Source: Planctomycetota bacterium
Lineage (GTDB): Bacteria; Planctomycetota; MHYJ01; JACQXL01
DNA length: 64,000 nucleotides
Assembly: GCA_016235865.1 (NCBI GenBank)
Contig: JACRIK010000033.1
Coordinates: 47,083 to 111,082 of the forward strand
Reading direction: 5' to 3'
The notes under the pieces are model-generated. The model searched no databases. It saw only the letters and a program-made list of their open reading frames with translations, and was not told the DNA's origin. The translations under genes were made by a program, and so were the position numbers. Below, piece by piece: positions 32,301 through 39,821 of this stretch. Within the stretch, counting starts at the first letter, position 1. Every line of letters begins with the position of its first letter.

Positions 32301-33022
32301 ATGCCGTTGAACTGTTCCGCGGTGATGACGTATTTTCCGGCTACTAAAGTGTAGCTGTCAAACAGGATATCGCTGGTCCAGGTGGTCCTGACCTGGTTGC
32401 CCACGACCGTGCGGGCCTTTAATTCGTTCTGGCCGACTACCTCCCATCCGGCCGGGGTGAGCGTGGTGACCTCAAAGCGAATCATCGGACTGGACGGGAC
32501 TCTGGGATACCAGCCGGAGCCGTGGTGCAGATACACGCCTTCCTCGGAGATGATGCCTGAGGTCCGGCCGCCGGCCACAAAGCCCAGGGTCTTTTCAGTT
32601 TCGGGCTTGTCGTATATCTTGCCTTCGTATGAGGCGATGAGCGTGAACTTGTCCGGGGTTTGGGTGCTGGCCAGCGGCAGGGAGAAATTATATGATTGCA
32701 GGCCTTCTGATTTGCCTTTGGTGAATTTGACGGGTTTGGATGTTTTGCCGTCGCTTAATGCCAGCGATTTCAGTTCCAGTCCCGGATGCAGGGCGAAAAA
32801 GAAATTGCCTACCTTGGGCGGCACACCCTGTTTCTCAACCGTTGCTTCCAGGGTATCGGTGGCCGTGATATAATGGATGGTCGGGTCGAGTTCAGCCGTA
32901 ATCTTGTGGCCTGTGATATTAAGCGGCTCCGGGGCTGACGATGGCGTGCCGGCCATACCTGAGGATTGGCAGCCGCAGATTACACAGATTAATACCAGGG
33001 AATAAAGTAGTACTTGTTTCAT
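29312..33022 (-). CDS. lipoprotein with fused M1 and M28 metallopeptidase domains
   Basis: This 1236-residue protein has a lipoprotein signal (lipobox VICGC) and two complete zinc-peptidase units. Residues about 30-560 are an M1-type aminopeptidase: HEIMH at 318-322 and the third ligand at E340 in NWCEGLTT. The usual GxMEN motif appears altered to GYGMPSYT. Residues about 760-1200 are an M28 aminopeptidase with all five ligands: AHYDHLG, GANDNASG, GAEEMG, NMDMLGR and EQHTVNDT; a PA-type insert (VAAGYGV ... GAKGIVVVSAKG) precedes them. The tail is Gly/Met-rich. It probably degrades peptides at the cell surface or in the periplasm. An M1-M28 fusion is unusual; I see no frameshift that would suggest two genes. 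Confidence 0.85.
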   Translation of the reverse strand: MKQVLLYSLVLICVICGCQSSGMAGTPSSAPEPLNITGHKITAELDPTIHYITATDTLEATVEKQGVPPKVGNFFFALHPGLELKSLALSDGKTSKPVKFTKGKSEGLQSYNFSLPLASTQTPDKFTLIASYEGKIYDKPETEKTLGFVAGGRTSGIISEEGVYLHHGSGWYPRVPSSPMIRFEVTTLTPAGWEVVGQNELKARTVVGNQVRTTWTSDILFDSYTLVAGKYVITAEQFNGIRVASYFYKDSQQFAQAHIEAAKNFLALFPTFLTPYPFKSFSIVENFFTTGYGMPSYTLLGTDVIMMGRHANEGGLGHEIMHCWWGNYVNVDESRGNWCEGLTTYCSNYYFLELKKTPVDALNYRRINCVKFSAFVNEGNDKPVRTFVGKQAEIDNEIGYGKPSAMFHMLRKMMGDKAFVDALRLVIKEKGGNKANWEDFQFAFEKTSGQKLQWFFDQWLDRTGIPDLALENVSLDKQNVSFTIRQNTVPPFKIMLPVVVTTDQGKEESIVEVSNLVDPKTIEVKSGKPLSLAVDPDYNIFRRLKDKELWPCLGATMGDKNLLVVYPSAGTPEENALYKKVAERVAGNQKAAMKADSEFVQADLNNNSLMILGSPAINLAAAQLMNEARFKPDNFKLMKDGFVINNTTYNSPGQAVMASCWSPYNSKKYITLFMGLSQQASERPARVIFFYRWDNYIIFEQGQMIRKGDFNAPFNSLEYSFTGDQITQAAPTPAPAQNPRLDAIRKHCAFLASPALAGRAAGAEGDKAAAEYIAAEFRKYGLATELQPFDIQMQKLGQKTALGMKPTDKWEIKPYTLGKDFLPLNLSANGEVNGALVAAGYGVTAEEFKYDDYKGIDVRDKIVVVKAGLPEPLVQLVVSGTITAAKYSSSILKAANAKNRGAKGIVVVSAKGLADDSAVWQEFPSEAIQKRLRSPEAAASNLTLRFVILGGQSRVATDPILPAVVVTEEVAKELLAAPATVGITTDTTWAKDCTTYNVVATLKGELLASVVLGAHYDHLGSTADGKYFPGANDNASGVAGLLSIAETLARSGIKPKRNIVFVAFGAEEMGLFGSRYYAKHNTAPSKTIAMLNMDMLGRGNPTELTVMGVLRNPEIYDVIKKANGQSRLPLTLKDNIEFTFKFGSDYYSFYEEKIPSLNFTSSRFMEQHTVNDTADKLDIEKIDNAINLVSAALLDIANSSITFPLPKEVEVPFPSGMGGMGGGMGGGHPGGRPGGK

Positions 33023-33116
33023 AGTTAAGGCCTTTCTATATTAATAATATGAGGTTAGAAATAGTTCTTTTACCTCTCCGGACAGGGTGAGTCAAGCAAA
33101 TAATGTAATGATTAAA

Positions 33117-33145
33117 TTGACCTCGTCGGGGATTTAAGGTATTTA
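33117..33145 (+). promoter_or_regulatory. possible sigma70 promoter for gmhA
   Basis: TTGACC (33117-33122), 17-nt spacer, TATTTA (33140-33145), about 80 nt before the gmhA start. A dispersed AATCTGTGG repeat lies between. Confidence 0.4.
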
Positions 33146-33227
33146 TTTTTAACCACGAGATTAACACGAGATTCCACAAGATAATAAGTAATAATCTGTG
33201 AAATCTGTGGCTAAAGAGGATGAGTAT

Positions 33228-33791
33228 ATGAATAAAGAGATTATCAGCCGGATAATAGAATCAGCCGAGGCCAAGTACCTGATGCTCAACCAGGCCGAGG
33301 TGATTGCCAAAATAGCGGATAAGGTTATCAGCGCGCTCAAGAAGGGCAACAAGGTGGTGCTGTTCGGCAACGGCGGCAGCGCCTCGGACAGCCAGCATCT
33401 GGCGGCTGAAATCGTGGGCTGTTTTACCAGGCGTAGCCGCCGGCCATTGCCGGCCATTGCCTTGACTGCCAATACATCCAATCTGACCGCCATCGGGAAT
33501 GACTATGGGTTTGAGAATGTATTCAGCCGGCAGGTTGAGGCGCTGGTTAATCGGGGTGATGTGGTGCTGGCGTTTTCCACCAGCGGGAATTCGGTTAACG
33601 TGATAAAGGGCGTTCAGGCCGCGCGTAAGAAGGGCGCTTATGTTATCGGCTTTACCGGCCATAAGAAGAATAAACTAAAGTCGTCCGTGGATTTATGTTT
33701 CTCGGCCCCGGCTGATACCTCAGGCCGGATTCAGGAATGCCATATTACCGCCGGGCATATTGTGTGCGAGATGGTGGATAGGGCGTTTTAA
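33228..33791 (+). CDS. gmhA: sedoheptulose-7-phosphate isomerase
   Basis: The 187-residue SIS-domain protein carries FGNGGSASDSQHLAAE and FSTSGNSVNVIKGV, the sugar-phosphate-binding loops of GmhA, and the C-terminal ECHITAGHIVCEMV with the catalytic His and Glu. It makes D-glycero-D-manno-heptose-7-phosphate, the first step of LPS-heptose synthesis, consistent with a Gram-negative envelope. I chose the ATG at 33228 (GAGGATGAG upstream); an in-frame start at 33198 falls in the dispersed repeat. No other heptose genes are adjacent. Confidence 0.9.
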   Translation: MNKEIISRIIESAEAKYLMLNQAEVIAKIADKVISALKKGNKVVLFGNGGSASDSQHLAAEIVGCFTRRSRRPLPAIALTANTSNLTAIGNDYGFENVFSRQVEALVNRGDVVLAFSTSGNSVNVIKGVQAARKKGAYVIGFTGHKKNKLKSSVDLCFSAPADTSGRIQECHITAGHIVCEMVDRAF

Positions 33792-33853
33792 ACCACAGAT
33801 AGATTCGCTGTGCTCACTACAAGTTTGCACAGATTGACACAGATTAAATACGA

Positions 33854-34567
33854 ATGATTTACTATTACATTATTTGCGCTGTTGTCGGGTATCTGATTGG
33901 CTCAATTCCTTTCGGTTATATCATTGTCAAACTCAGGAAAGGCATAGACATTCGCACTGTCGGCAGCGGGAATATTGGGGCAACTAATGTTGTAAGGATT
34001 GCTGGATTACCTTGGGGCATACTTTGCTTTTTGTTAGATGCAGCCAAGGGGTTTTTGCCTACACTGTATGTTATTTATAACTTAACTTGTTCACCGCGAG
34101 CGGAAATCGTCGTGACCCATGGTGATTTCGGTGGTTGCACCGTAATAGAAATGACAAGCGGGGCAATAATAGGATTAAGCCTTATTATCGGACACCTTTT
34201 CCCTGTTTATATCCGTTTTAGAGGGGGCAAGGGAGTGGCCACAGCGCTTGGGGTGTTTTTAGCGCTTACACCTGAAGCAACAATTGTTTCATTTATTATT
34301 TGGTTGGTATTATTTTCGTTATTTCGTTATGTTTCTGTTGCGTCAATTATGGCTGCGGTCTCATTGCCAATAAGTTTTGGATGGATAACACAAAGTAAAT
34401 ATCCCATAAGGAGTATATGGGAATATTATTATGGATTATTTATTGTTTGTATCATTGTTGCCATATTAGTTATTATCAAACATATTCCCAACATCAAGCG
34501 GTTGATTAAGGGAACGGAGCCGAAAGTTCGCCTGTGGGGGCGAAAAGCGGAGGAGAAGTTACAATAG
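33854..34567 (+). CDS. plsY: glycerol-3-phosphate acyltransferase PlsY
   Basis: The 237-residue multi-pass protein has the PlsY motifs GYLIGSIPFGYI, GSGNIGATNVVR and FRGGKGVAT. It transfers acyl from acyl-phosphate to glycerol-3-phosphate in the inner membrane, starting phospholipid synthesis. It is about 35 residues longer than usual because of a polar insertion (CSPRAEIVVTHGDFGGCT) in the loop before the third membrane helix. That insertion may be repeat-derived, but I found no clear copy elsewhere. It precedes gpsA, which supplies its substrate. Confidence 0.9.
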   Translation: MIYYYIICAVVGYLIGSIPFGYIIVKLRKGIDIRTVGSGNIGATNVVRIAGLPWGILCFLLDAAKGFLPTLYVIYNLTCSPRAEIVVTHGDFGGCTVIEMTSGAIIGLSLIIGHLFPVYIRFRGGKGVATALGVFLALTPEATIVSFIIWLVLFSLFRYVSVASIMAAVSLPISFGWITQSKYPIRSIWEYYYGLFIVCIIVAILVIIKHIPNIKRLIKGTEPKVRLWGRKAEEKLQ

Positions 34568-34669
34568 GTTACAGCGTCCTGCGGACTGTTACAAGAGGTT
34601 ACAGGAAGTTGCTTTTAGTAACCCTTTGTAACCTATTATTGTAACCTCGTGTAACTATTTGTAACATTT

Positions 34670-35665
34670 ATGAGAATTCTTGTACTCGGCGATGGCGGTT
34701 GGGGCACGGCATTAGCTCTAGTCCTGCATCACAATGGGCACCAGGTCACGCTCTGGAGCAAATTCCCGGAATACGCGCAGTATATAAACCGGAAACGGGA
34801 AAACACCAAGTTTCTGCCCGGTATCAAACTCCCGCCAGCAATTACTGTTACTTCAGAACTCGTAATTCATAATTCAGAATTGATTGTCATGGCGGTTCCG
34901 ACCCAATTCTGCCGTTCAGTGCTTAAGGATGTAAAATTCCGCATTCCGCACTCCGCATTCCGAATTCCAATTGTTTCCGTAGCCAAAGGCATAGAGCAGA
35001 CAACCCTCAAACGTCCGAGCCAGATTATCAAAGAGGTGCTGGATTATCCCAATGATAAGATTGCGGTCCTGTCCGGCCCGAGCCATGCCGAGGAGGTGGC
35101 GCGCCAGAAACCGGCCAGCGTGGTGGTGGCATCAAGCAATAAGAAATTAGCCCGCGATTTGCAGGCCATCTTCAGCAACGAGTATTTCCGGGTCTATACC
35201 CAGGATGACGTGGTCGGGGTGGAGACGGCCGCGGCGGTTAAGAATATCATTGCCATTGCCGCCGGTATCTGCGACGGCCTGGGCTTGGGGGATAATGCCA
35301 AGTCCGCTTTATTGACCCGGGGCATGGTCGAGATTTCCCGGTTAGGCGAGGCGCTGGGCGGAAACAAGAAGACATTCTTCGGGCTGGCTGGCATCGGCGA
35401 TTTGATTACCACCTGTATCTCGCCGCACGGCCGGAACCGGGCGGTCGGTGTGCGTATCGGTAAAGGCGAGACCCTGAAACAGATATTGAAGTCAATGCAA
35501 CAGGTGGCTGAAGGCGTCTGGACCACCAAGGCCGTAATTAATTTGGTCAAGAAGTATAAAGTAGAAATGCCGATTACACAGGAAGTGTATAATATTTTGT
35601 TTAAGAACAAAAGTCCTATTAAAGCGGTGTATAGCTTAATGACCCGTAAACCCAAGGGGGAGTGA
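34670..35665 (+). CDS. gpsA: NAD(P)-dependent glycerol-3-phosphate dehydrogenase
   Basis: The 331-residue enzyme has the nucleotide-binding GDGGWGTALALVL, the catalytic-Lys region VETAAAVKNIIAIAAG, and GLAGIGDLITTC ... HGRNRAVG. It reduces dihydroxyacetone phosphate to sn-glycerol-3-phosphate for PlsY. Two segments of the N-terminal domain are encoded by dispersed repeats. Residues 61-71 (SELVIHNSELI) stand where other GpsA proteins have an Asp/Glu/Ala helix; residues 89-100 (FRIPHSAFRIPI) lie before the IVSVAKGIE strand. The overall length stays normal, so the repeats have replaced or become ordinary sequence rather than just lengthening it. Confidence 0.93.
   Translation: MRILVLGDGGWGTALALVLHHNGHQVTLWSKFPEYAQYINRKRENTKFLPGIKLPPAITVTSELVIHNSELIVMAVPTQFCRSVLKDVKFRIPHSAFRIPIVSVAKGIEQTTLKRPSQIIKEVLDYPNDKIAVLSGPSHAEEVARQKPASVVVASSNKKLARDLQAIFSNEYFRVYTQDDVVGVETAAAVKNIIAIAAGICDGLGLGDNAKSALLTRGMVEISRLGEALGGNKKTFFGLAGIGDLITTCISPHGRNRAVGVRIGKGETLKQILKSMQQVAEGVWTTKAVINLVKKYKVEMPITQEVYNILFKNKSPIKAVYSLMTRKPKGE
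34852..34881. repeat. repeat-like AATTCATAATTCAGAATT stretch inside gpsA
   Basis: CAGAACTCGTAATTCATAATTCAGAATTG is a degenerate palindromic run of the GAATTATGAATT type. No intergenic copy is seen in this window, so its assignment as a mobile repeat rests on its character alone. Confidence 0.45.
34935..34968. repeat. CGCATTCCGCACTCCG repeat in frame inside gpsA
   Basis: ATTCCGCATTCCGCACTCCG... is the reverse complement of the repeat overlapping the mtaB/nrnA junction at 42353-42390. Confidence 0.7.
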
Positions 35666-35668
35666 TGG

Positions 35669-36325
35669 ATGAAAGATATTTCCGTAATTATCGTAGCCGC
35701 CGGTGAGAGCAAGCGGATGGGTATGGGAATCCGAAAGCCATATCTGACGCTTAAAGGAAAACCGGTGCTGCGTCATAGTATTGATGTCTTCAGGGGTATC
35801 TCGGCTGTAAAAGAGATCATTATTGCCGTAAATCCCAGAGATACCCAGATAACGGAAAATATTATCAGGAGGTTTAAGGAGGTAAGAACGGTGGCCGGCG
35901 GGGCGCGCAGGGTTGATTCGGTATTTAACGCCCTGATGGCGACCGATAACCAGAGCCGGATGGTCCTGGTGCACGACGCGGCCCGTCCTTTTGTCAGCCG
36001 CCGGGATGTGCTAAGATTGATTAACCAGGTGCGCCGGAGCGGAGCGGCCATATTGGCTGTGCCGGTAAAAGACACTATAAAGAGGACGAAAGAACTAAAG
36101 AACCTTATTATAAAAGAAACCGTAACACCGAGGGAATCATTATGGGCGGCGCAGACGCCACAGGGATTCAGGCGGGATTGGTTGGTCAGGGCCTATCAGG
36201 ACAGGGGAGTTAATGTGACGGATGACGCGTCCCTGGTGGAGAGAATGGGATTGCCGGTACGCATTGTCCGCGGGTCGGAAGCCAATATCAAGATTACGAC
36301 TAAGGCGGATATACGTGGTAAGTAG
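35669..36325 (+). CDS. ispD: 2-C-methyl-D-erythritol 4-phosphate cytidylyltransferase
   Basis: The 218-residue protein shows VIIVAAGESKRMG (CTP-binding), KPYLTLKGKPVLRHS, GGARRVDSVFNAL, VLVHDAARPFV and ETVTPRESLWAAQTPQGFR. It activates MEP with CTP in the non-mevalonate isoprenoid pathway. The start lies 3 nt after the gpsA stop, with GGGGGAG as ribosome-binding site, so it is surely co-transcribed with gpsA. Confidence 0.95.
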   Translation: MKDISVIIVAAGESKRMGMGIRKPYLTLKGKPVLRHSIDVFRGISAVKEIIIAVNPRDTQITENIIRRFKEVRTVAGGARRVDSVFNALMATDNQSRMVLVHDAARPFVSRRDVLRLINQVRRSGAAILAVPVKDTIKRTKELKNLIIKETVTPRESLWAAQTPQGFRRDWLVRAYQDRGVNVTDDASLVERMGLPVRIVRGSEANIKITTKADIRGK

Positions 36326-36357
36326 ACAATAAACAGTTGTCAGTAGACAGCTATAAG

Positions 36358-36966
36358 ATGAAGAAGATAATCATATTCGGCGGGACGTTTAACCCGATAC
36401 ATAATGGACATCTGCGCATGGCCCGGGTACTCCGGAGTAAATTCAGGCCCGATAAAATTCTTTTTATTCCCTGCCACATCCCGTATCACAAGAATTATCA
36501 GGGATTGGCTGATCCGAAACACCGGCTGGCGATGGCTCGACTGGCTATTGCCGGAATGCCCGGCTTAGCGACCTCGGATATGGATATAAAAAGGGGCGGA
36601 CGGACATTTTCCATTGATACCGTTAAGGCGCTGAAGCGGAAATACAAAGCCGGGACGGAATTATATTTCGTCATCGGTGCTGATTCGCTGATTGACCTGT
36701 CGCGCTGGTATAAGATAAAAGAACTGAGCCGGCTGTGCAGGTTTATCACCATAGCCCGGACCGGGTTTGATTCCGGCAAACTAATCAAGGGATTGCCGTT
36801 TCCGAAGGATGTGATTGATGAAATGAAGCGGTTATATCAGTCAAGCCCGAGGATAAATATTTCCTCAACCCGGATCAGGGCCAATATCAGGGCCGGAAAA
36901 CCGATAAAATCTCTTGTCCCCAGGGCAGTGGAGAGTTATATTAGAAACTACGGTTTATATAAGTAA
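36358..36966 (+). CDS. nadD: nicotinate-nucleotide adenylyltransferase
   Basis: The 202-residue protein has the nucleotidyltransferase motifs GGTFNPIHNGHLRMA (HxGH-type), the family stretch GGRTFSIDTVKAL, and SSPRINISSTRIRANI at the C-terminus. It makes deamido-NAD from nicotinate mononucleotide and ATP. I prefer the ATG at 36358, where the conserved sequence starts; an upstream TTG at 36337 is in frame but lies in a GTAGACA...TGTCAGTAGACAG repeat. AGCTATAAG is a poor ribosome-binding site. Confidence 0.92.
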   Translation: MKKIIIFGGTFNPIHNGHLRMARVLRSKFRPDKILFIPCHIPYHKNYQGLADPKHRLAMARLAIAGMPGLATSDMDIKRGGRTFSIDTVKALKRKYKAGTELYFVIGADSLIDLSRWYKIKELSRLCRFITIARTGFDSGKLIKGLPFPKDVIDEMKRLYQSSPRINISSTRIRANIRAGKPIKSLVPRAVESYIRNYGLYK

Positions 36967-36976
36967 GTCTCATTGT

Positions 36977-37085
36977 GTCATTCCCGTGACCCCTAACGGG
37001 ATTCTTATTAATGAGAGTTCCGTAGGAAAAACGGGAATCTAGGTTTTCCAACGATGTTCTGGATTCCCGCCTACGCGGGAATGAC
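36977..37085. mobile_element. MITE-like element with GTCATTCCCG ends
   Basis: Ten-bp perfect terminal inverted repeats GTCATTCCCG / CGGGAATGAC delimit 109 bp with inner CCCGCCTACGCGGG and CCGTAGG...ACGGG hairpins. A degenerate relative is at 60115-60210. It separates nadD from the mlaE gene. Confidence 0.7.
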
Positions 37086-37105
37086 ATATAAGTGTGTTAA
37101 GTATT

Positions 37106-37867
37106 ATGAATATTCTTTTTACCAGCATGGCCAAGGACTTTTTCTCGAGTATCGGCCGGCATCTGGTCCTGCTGGGCGATACGGCCAGGTCATACCGTTA
37201 CATCGGCAAGCGGAAGTCCGCCATCCTGGCCGAGGTAGAGCGGGGCGTCTTCGGTTCGTTCCCGGTGGTGATGATAGTCGGCGTCTTTACCGGCATGGTC
37301 CTGGCGTTCCAGTCCGGCAAGGAGCTGGCTGATTACGGGCAGGAGTCGTCTATCGGCGCGCTGGTGGCGGTGACCATGTGCCGCGAGATGGGACCGGTCA
37401 TGACGGCCTATATCCTGGCCGGATTGATCGGCTCGACCATTGCCGCGGAACTGGGCACCATGAAGGTCTCCGAAGAAGTGGATGCACTGTCGGTCATGTC
37501 TGTTGACCCGGTTAATTACCTGGCCCTGCCCCGGATTATTGCATTGGCCATCATCAGCCCGATTCTGACCATTTACACCAATATCATCGGCATATTGGGC
37601 GGGGCAGTGATTGGAAGACTGAAACTGGAGATTAGTTTTCCGTTTTATTTCCGCCGGGCCATGGAAAGCCTGGAGATGATTGATATTTACAGCGGGTTAT
37701 TCAAGGCATTCATATTCGGGCTGACCATCGCGATAGTCGGCTGCGTCCAGGGGCTGAATGCCGAGAACGGCGCGGCCGGCGTGGGCAAGTCCACCATGAA
37801 ATCCGTGGTTATCTCCTTCGTCTCAATATTGATATTGGATTTCCTGCTGACCTGGATGTTTTACTAA
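37106..37867 (+). CDS. mlaE: MlaE-family ABC transporter permease
   Basis: The 253-residue protein has the MlaE/YrbE hallmark: GMVLAFQSGKELADYG followed by REMGPVMTAYILAGLIGSTIAAELGTMKVSEEVDAL, about five hydrophobic segments, and a C-terminal GFTxG-type region (LNAENGAAGVGKSTMKSVV). These permeases move phospholipids between the membranes of Gram-negative cells. The usual partners (MlaF ATPase, MlaD) are not adjacent. The ATG at 37106 is chosen; no clear ribosome-binding site. Confidence 0.88.
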   Translation: MNILFTSMAKDFFSSIGRHLVLLGDTARSYRYIGKRKSAILAEVERGVFGSFPVVMIVGVFTGMVLAFQSGKELADYGQESSIGALVAVTMCREMGPVMTAYILAGLIGSTIAAELGTMKVSEEVDALSVMSVDPVNYLALPRIIALAIISPILTIYTNIIGILGGAVIGRLKLEISFPFYFRRAMESLEMIDIYSGLFKAFIFGLTIAIVGCVQGLNAENGAAGVGKSTMKSVVISFVSILILDFLLTWMFY

Positions 37868-37930
37868 GCATAGAGCAAAGGGCGTGTAGCATAGAGTTAC
37901 TATACGCTCTACGCTCTACGCTCTACGCTT
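37867..37930. repeat. dispersed repeat, GTAGAGCGTATAGC family
   Basis: GCATAGAGCAAAGGGCGTGTAGCATAGAG ... CTATACGCTCTACGCTCTACGC; same family as 5818-5872 and the in-gene copy at 6536-6605. Confidence 0.75.
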
Positions 37931-37937
37931 ATTTATT

Positions 37938-39758
37938 ATGTCTAACAATCTCTGGCCTCAAATTGAATCCATCCTTCTCCAGATTACCAATCCATCCCAA
38001 TACACCGGCGGGGAGTTTAATAGCGTAACCAAGGACCACAATTCGGTTGATGTCAGGATAGCCCTGGCATTTCCGGATAAATACCAAATCGGAATGTCGC
38101 ACTGGGGCCTGCAGGTGCTCTACGGGCTGGTTAACAGCCGGACCGATGCCCTGGCCGAGCGCGCCTTTGCACCGCAACTGGATATGGAGCAGATGATGCG
38201 GGCCAAAGGCATACCGCTGTTCACATTGGAGAGCCACACGGCGGTCAAGGATTTTGATATCTTCGCGCTCTCGCTCCAGTATGAACTGGTCTATACCAAT
38301 GTCCTGAATATGCTCGACCTGGCCGGGATTCCTCTGGAGCGGACTAAACGTGATGACTCGCATCCGCTGGTTATTGCCGGCGGTCCGTCTGTATTCAACC
38401 CTGAGCCGATGGCGGATTTCATTGATATATTCGTAATCGGCGATGGCGAAGAGGTACTGGTTAAGATAGTAGATGAGTTCAAGAAGTGCAAGGCGGAAAA
38501 ACTCGGGCGCACGGAGACAATTAAGCGTTTGGCGCAGAATGTGCCGTCTGTATATGCGCCGGCATTGCATGAAGTCACATACAATTCTGACCAAACCATA
38601 AAAGCCATAACACCGTTTGCGGTTATTCCCAAAGCCACGGTGGCAAACCTGGATGAGGCGTTTTATCCGATTGCGCCGATTGTCCCGTTCGGAGACGCCA
38701 TCCATAACCGCATCAATCTGGAGATAATGCGGGGCTGTCCGCATTCCTGCCGGTTTTGCGTCTCCAGCGTGATTAAATCGCCTTTGCGCTTTCGTTCGGT
38801 CTTCAAACTCCTGGAACTGGCCGAGCGGATATACCGTAACACCGGCTATGATGAAATCTCCCTGTTGTCGCTGTCCAGCGGCGACCATCCGGATATAGAC
38901 GAACTAATCCTGCGCCTGACCAGCCGGTTCAAGAGCAAGCGGGTGGGGCTGTCCCTGCCGTCCCTGCGGGTGGATGAGCGGTTGATGAATTTACCAGCGG
39001 TCTTGAATGCGGTGCGCAAATCAGGGTTTACCATGGCGCCCGAGGCCGGGACCGACAAACTGCGCGCCATTATTAGCAAGGACATCAAGGACAAAGACCT
39101 TTATGAAGCGGTCCGGGCGGCATATAAAAACGGCTGGCGGCTGGTGAAACTATATTTTATGGTCGGACTGCCCGGCGAGACCATGGACGATATCAAGGCC
39201 ATTGCCAATATGATACGGCAGGCATCGCAAATCGGCCGGGAATTCCATAAACAACCGGGTAATATTAATGTAACGATTTCGCCATTTGTGCCCAAGCCCC
39301 ACACGCCGTTCCAGTGGGCCGGGATGGACAGCATAGAAACCCTGCGGGCAAAGCAGGCATTTCTCAGAGACCAATTAAGGTCCAGGCATATCAAGGTCAA
39401 GTTCCATCCGCCGGAACGCAGTTTTATTGAATCAATCTTCTCGCGCGGTGACCGGCGATTAGGCCGATTGCTTATCAATGCCTTTAAGCAGGGGTGCAAG
39501 TTTGACGCCTGGGACGAGCACTTTGAATTCTCCAAATGGCTCAAGGCGATAGAACAAAGCCAAAAAGAACTGGAGGGATTTAGCCAGCGGAGCGTGAGCG
39601 AAGTCCCGATGGATATCGGGAAATTCTATGCCATTCGCAAGAGAGACATTTCAGAGGTCTTGCCCTGGGATATGATAGATGGCGGACTGAGCAAGGAGCA
39701 TCTCAAACAAGATATGGCTTCTGTGACCCAGGCCGTTGGTGCGCCGATATCTGAATAG
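37938..39758 (+). CDS. B12-binding-type radical SAM protein (TIGR03960-like)
   Basis: The 606-residue protein has an N-terminal cobalamin-binding-like domain (residues about 30-220, DKYQIGMSHWGLQVLY ... VIAGGPSVFNPEPMADF ... GDGEEVL) and a radical SAM core with the cluster motif C267-xxx-C271-xx-C274 (RGCPHSCRFC), as in the TIGR03960 family. The C-terminal part contains NVTISPFVPKPHTPFQW. The substrate is unknown; TIGR03960 proteins are often followed by a TIGR03936 (DUF2344) protein, which is absent here. Residues about 549-562 are encoded by a palindromic repeat. Confidence 0.85.
   Translation: MSNNLWPQIESILLQITNPSQYTGGEFNSVTKDHNSVDVRIALAFPDKYQIGMSHWGLQVLYGLVNSRTDALAERAFAPQLDMEQMMRAKGIPLFTLESHTAVKDFDIFALSLQYELVYTNVLNMLDLAGIPLERTKRDDSHPLVIAGGPSVFNPEPMADFIDIFVIGDGEEVLVKIVDEFKKCKAEKLGRTETIKRLAQNVPSVYAPALHEVTYNSDQTIKAITPFAVIPKATVANLDEAFYPIAPIVPFGDAIHNRINLEIMRGCPHSCRFCVSSVIKSPLRFRSVFKLLELAERIYRNTGYDEISLLSLSSGDHPDIDELILRLTSRFKSKRVGLSLPSLRVDERLMNLPAVLNAVRKSGFTMAPEAGTDKLRAIISKDIKDKDLYEAVRAAYKNGWRLVKLYFMVGLPGETMDDIKAIANMIRQASQIGREFHKQPGNINVTISPFVPKPHTPFQWAGMDSIETLRAKQAFLRDQLRSRHIKVKFHPPERSFIESIFSRGDRRLGRLLINAFKQGCKFDAWDEHFEFSKWLKAIEQSQKELEGFSQRSVSEVPMDIGKFYAIRKRDISEVLPWDMIDGGLSKEHLKQDMASVTQAVGAPISE
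39582..39624. repeat. palindromic element in frame inside the radical SAM gene
   Basis: AGCGGAGCGTGAGCGAAGTCCCGAT...ATCGGGA is the reverse complement of the intergenic core at 23381-23413 (TCGGGACTTCGCTTCGGCTCCGC), with a few changes. Encodes SQRSVSEVPMDIGKF. Confidence 0.75.
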
Positions 39759-39821
39759 TAGTTATAGGTGAAAAGGGAATTAAGTGTGGAGTGTTCCCCG
39801 AATAGAGAGAATATTTTGCAT

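Noticed and set aside
37929..38888. 319-codon minus-strand frame antisense to the radical SAM gene
   Set aside because: The opposite strand carries the clear CxxxCxxC radical SAM protein; this frame is a shadow.
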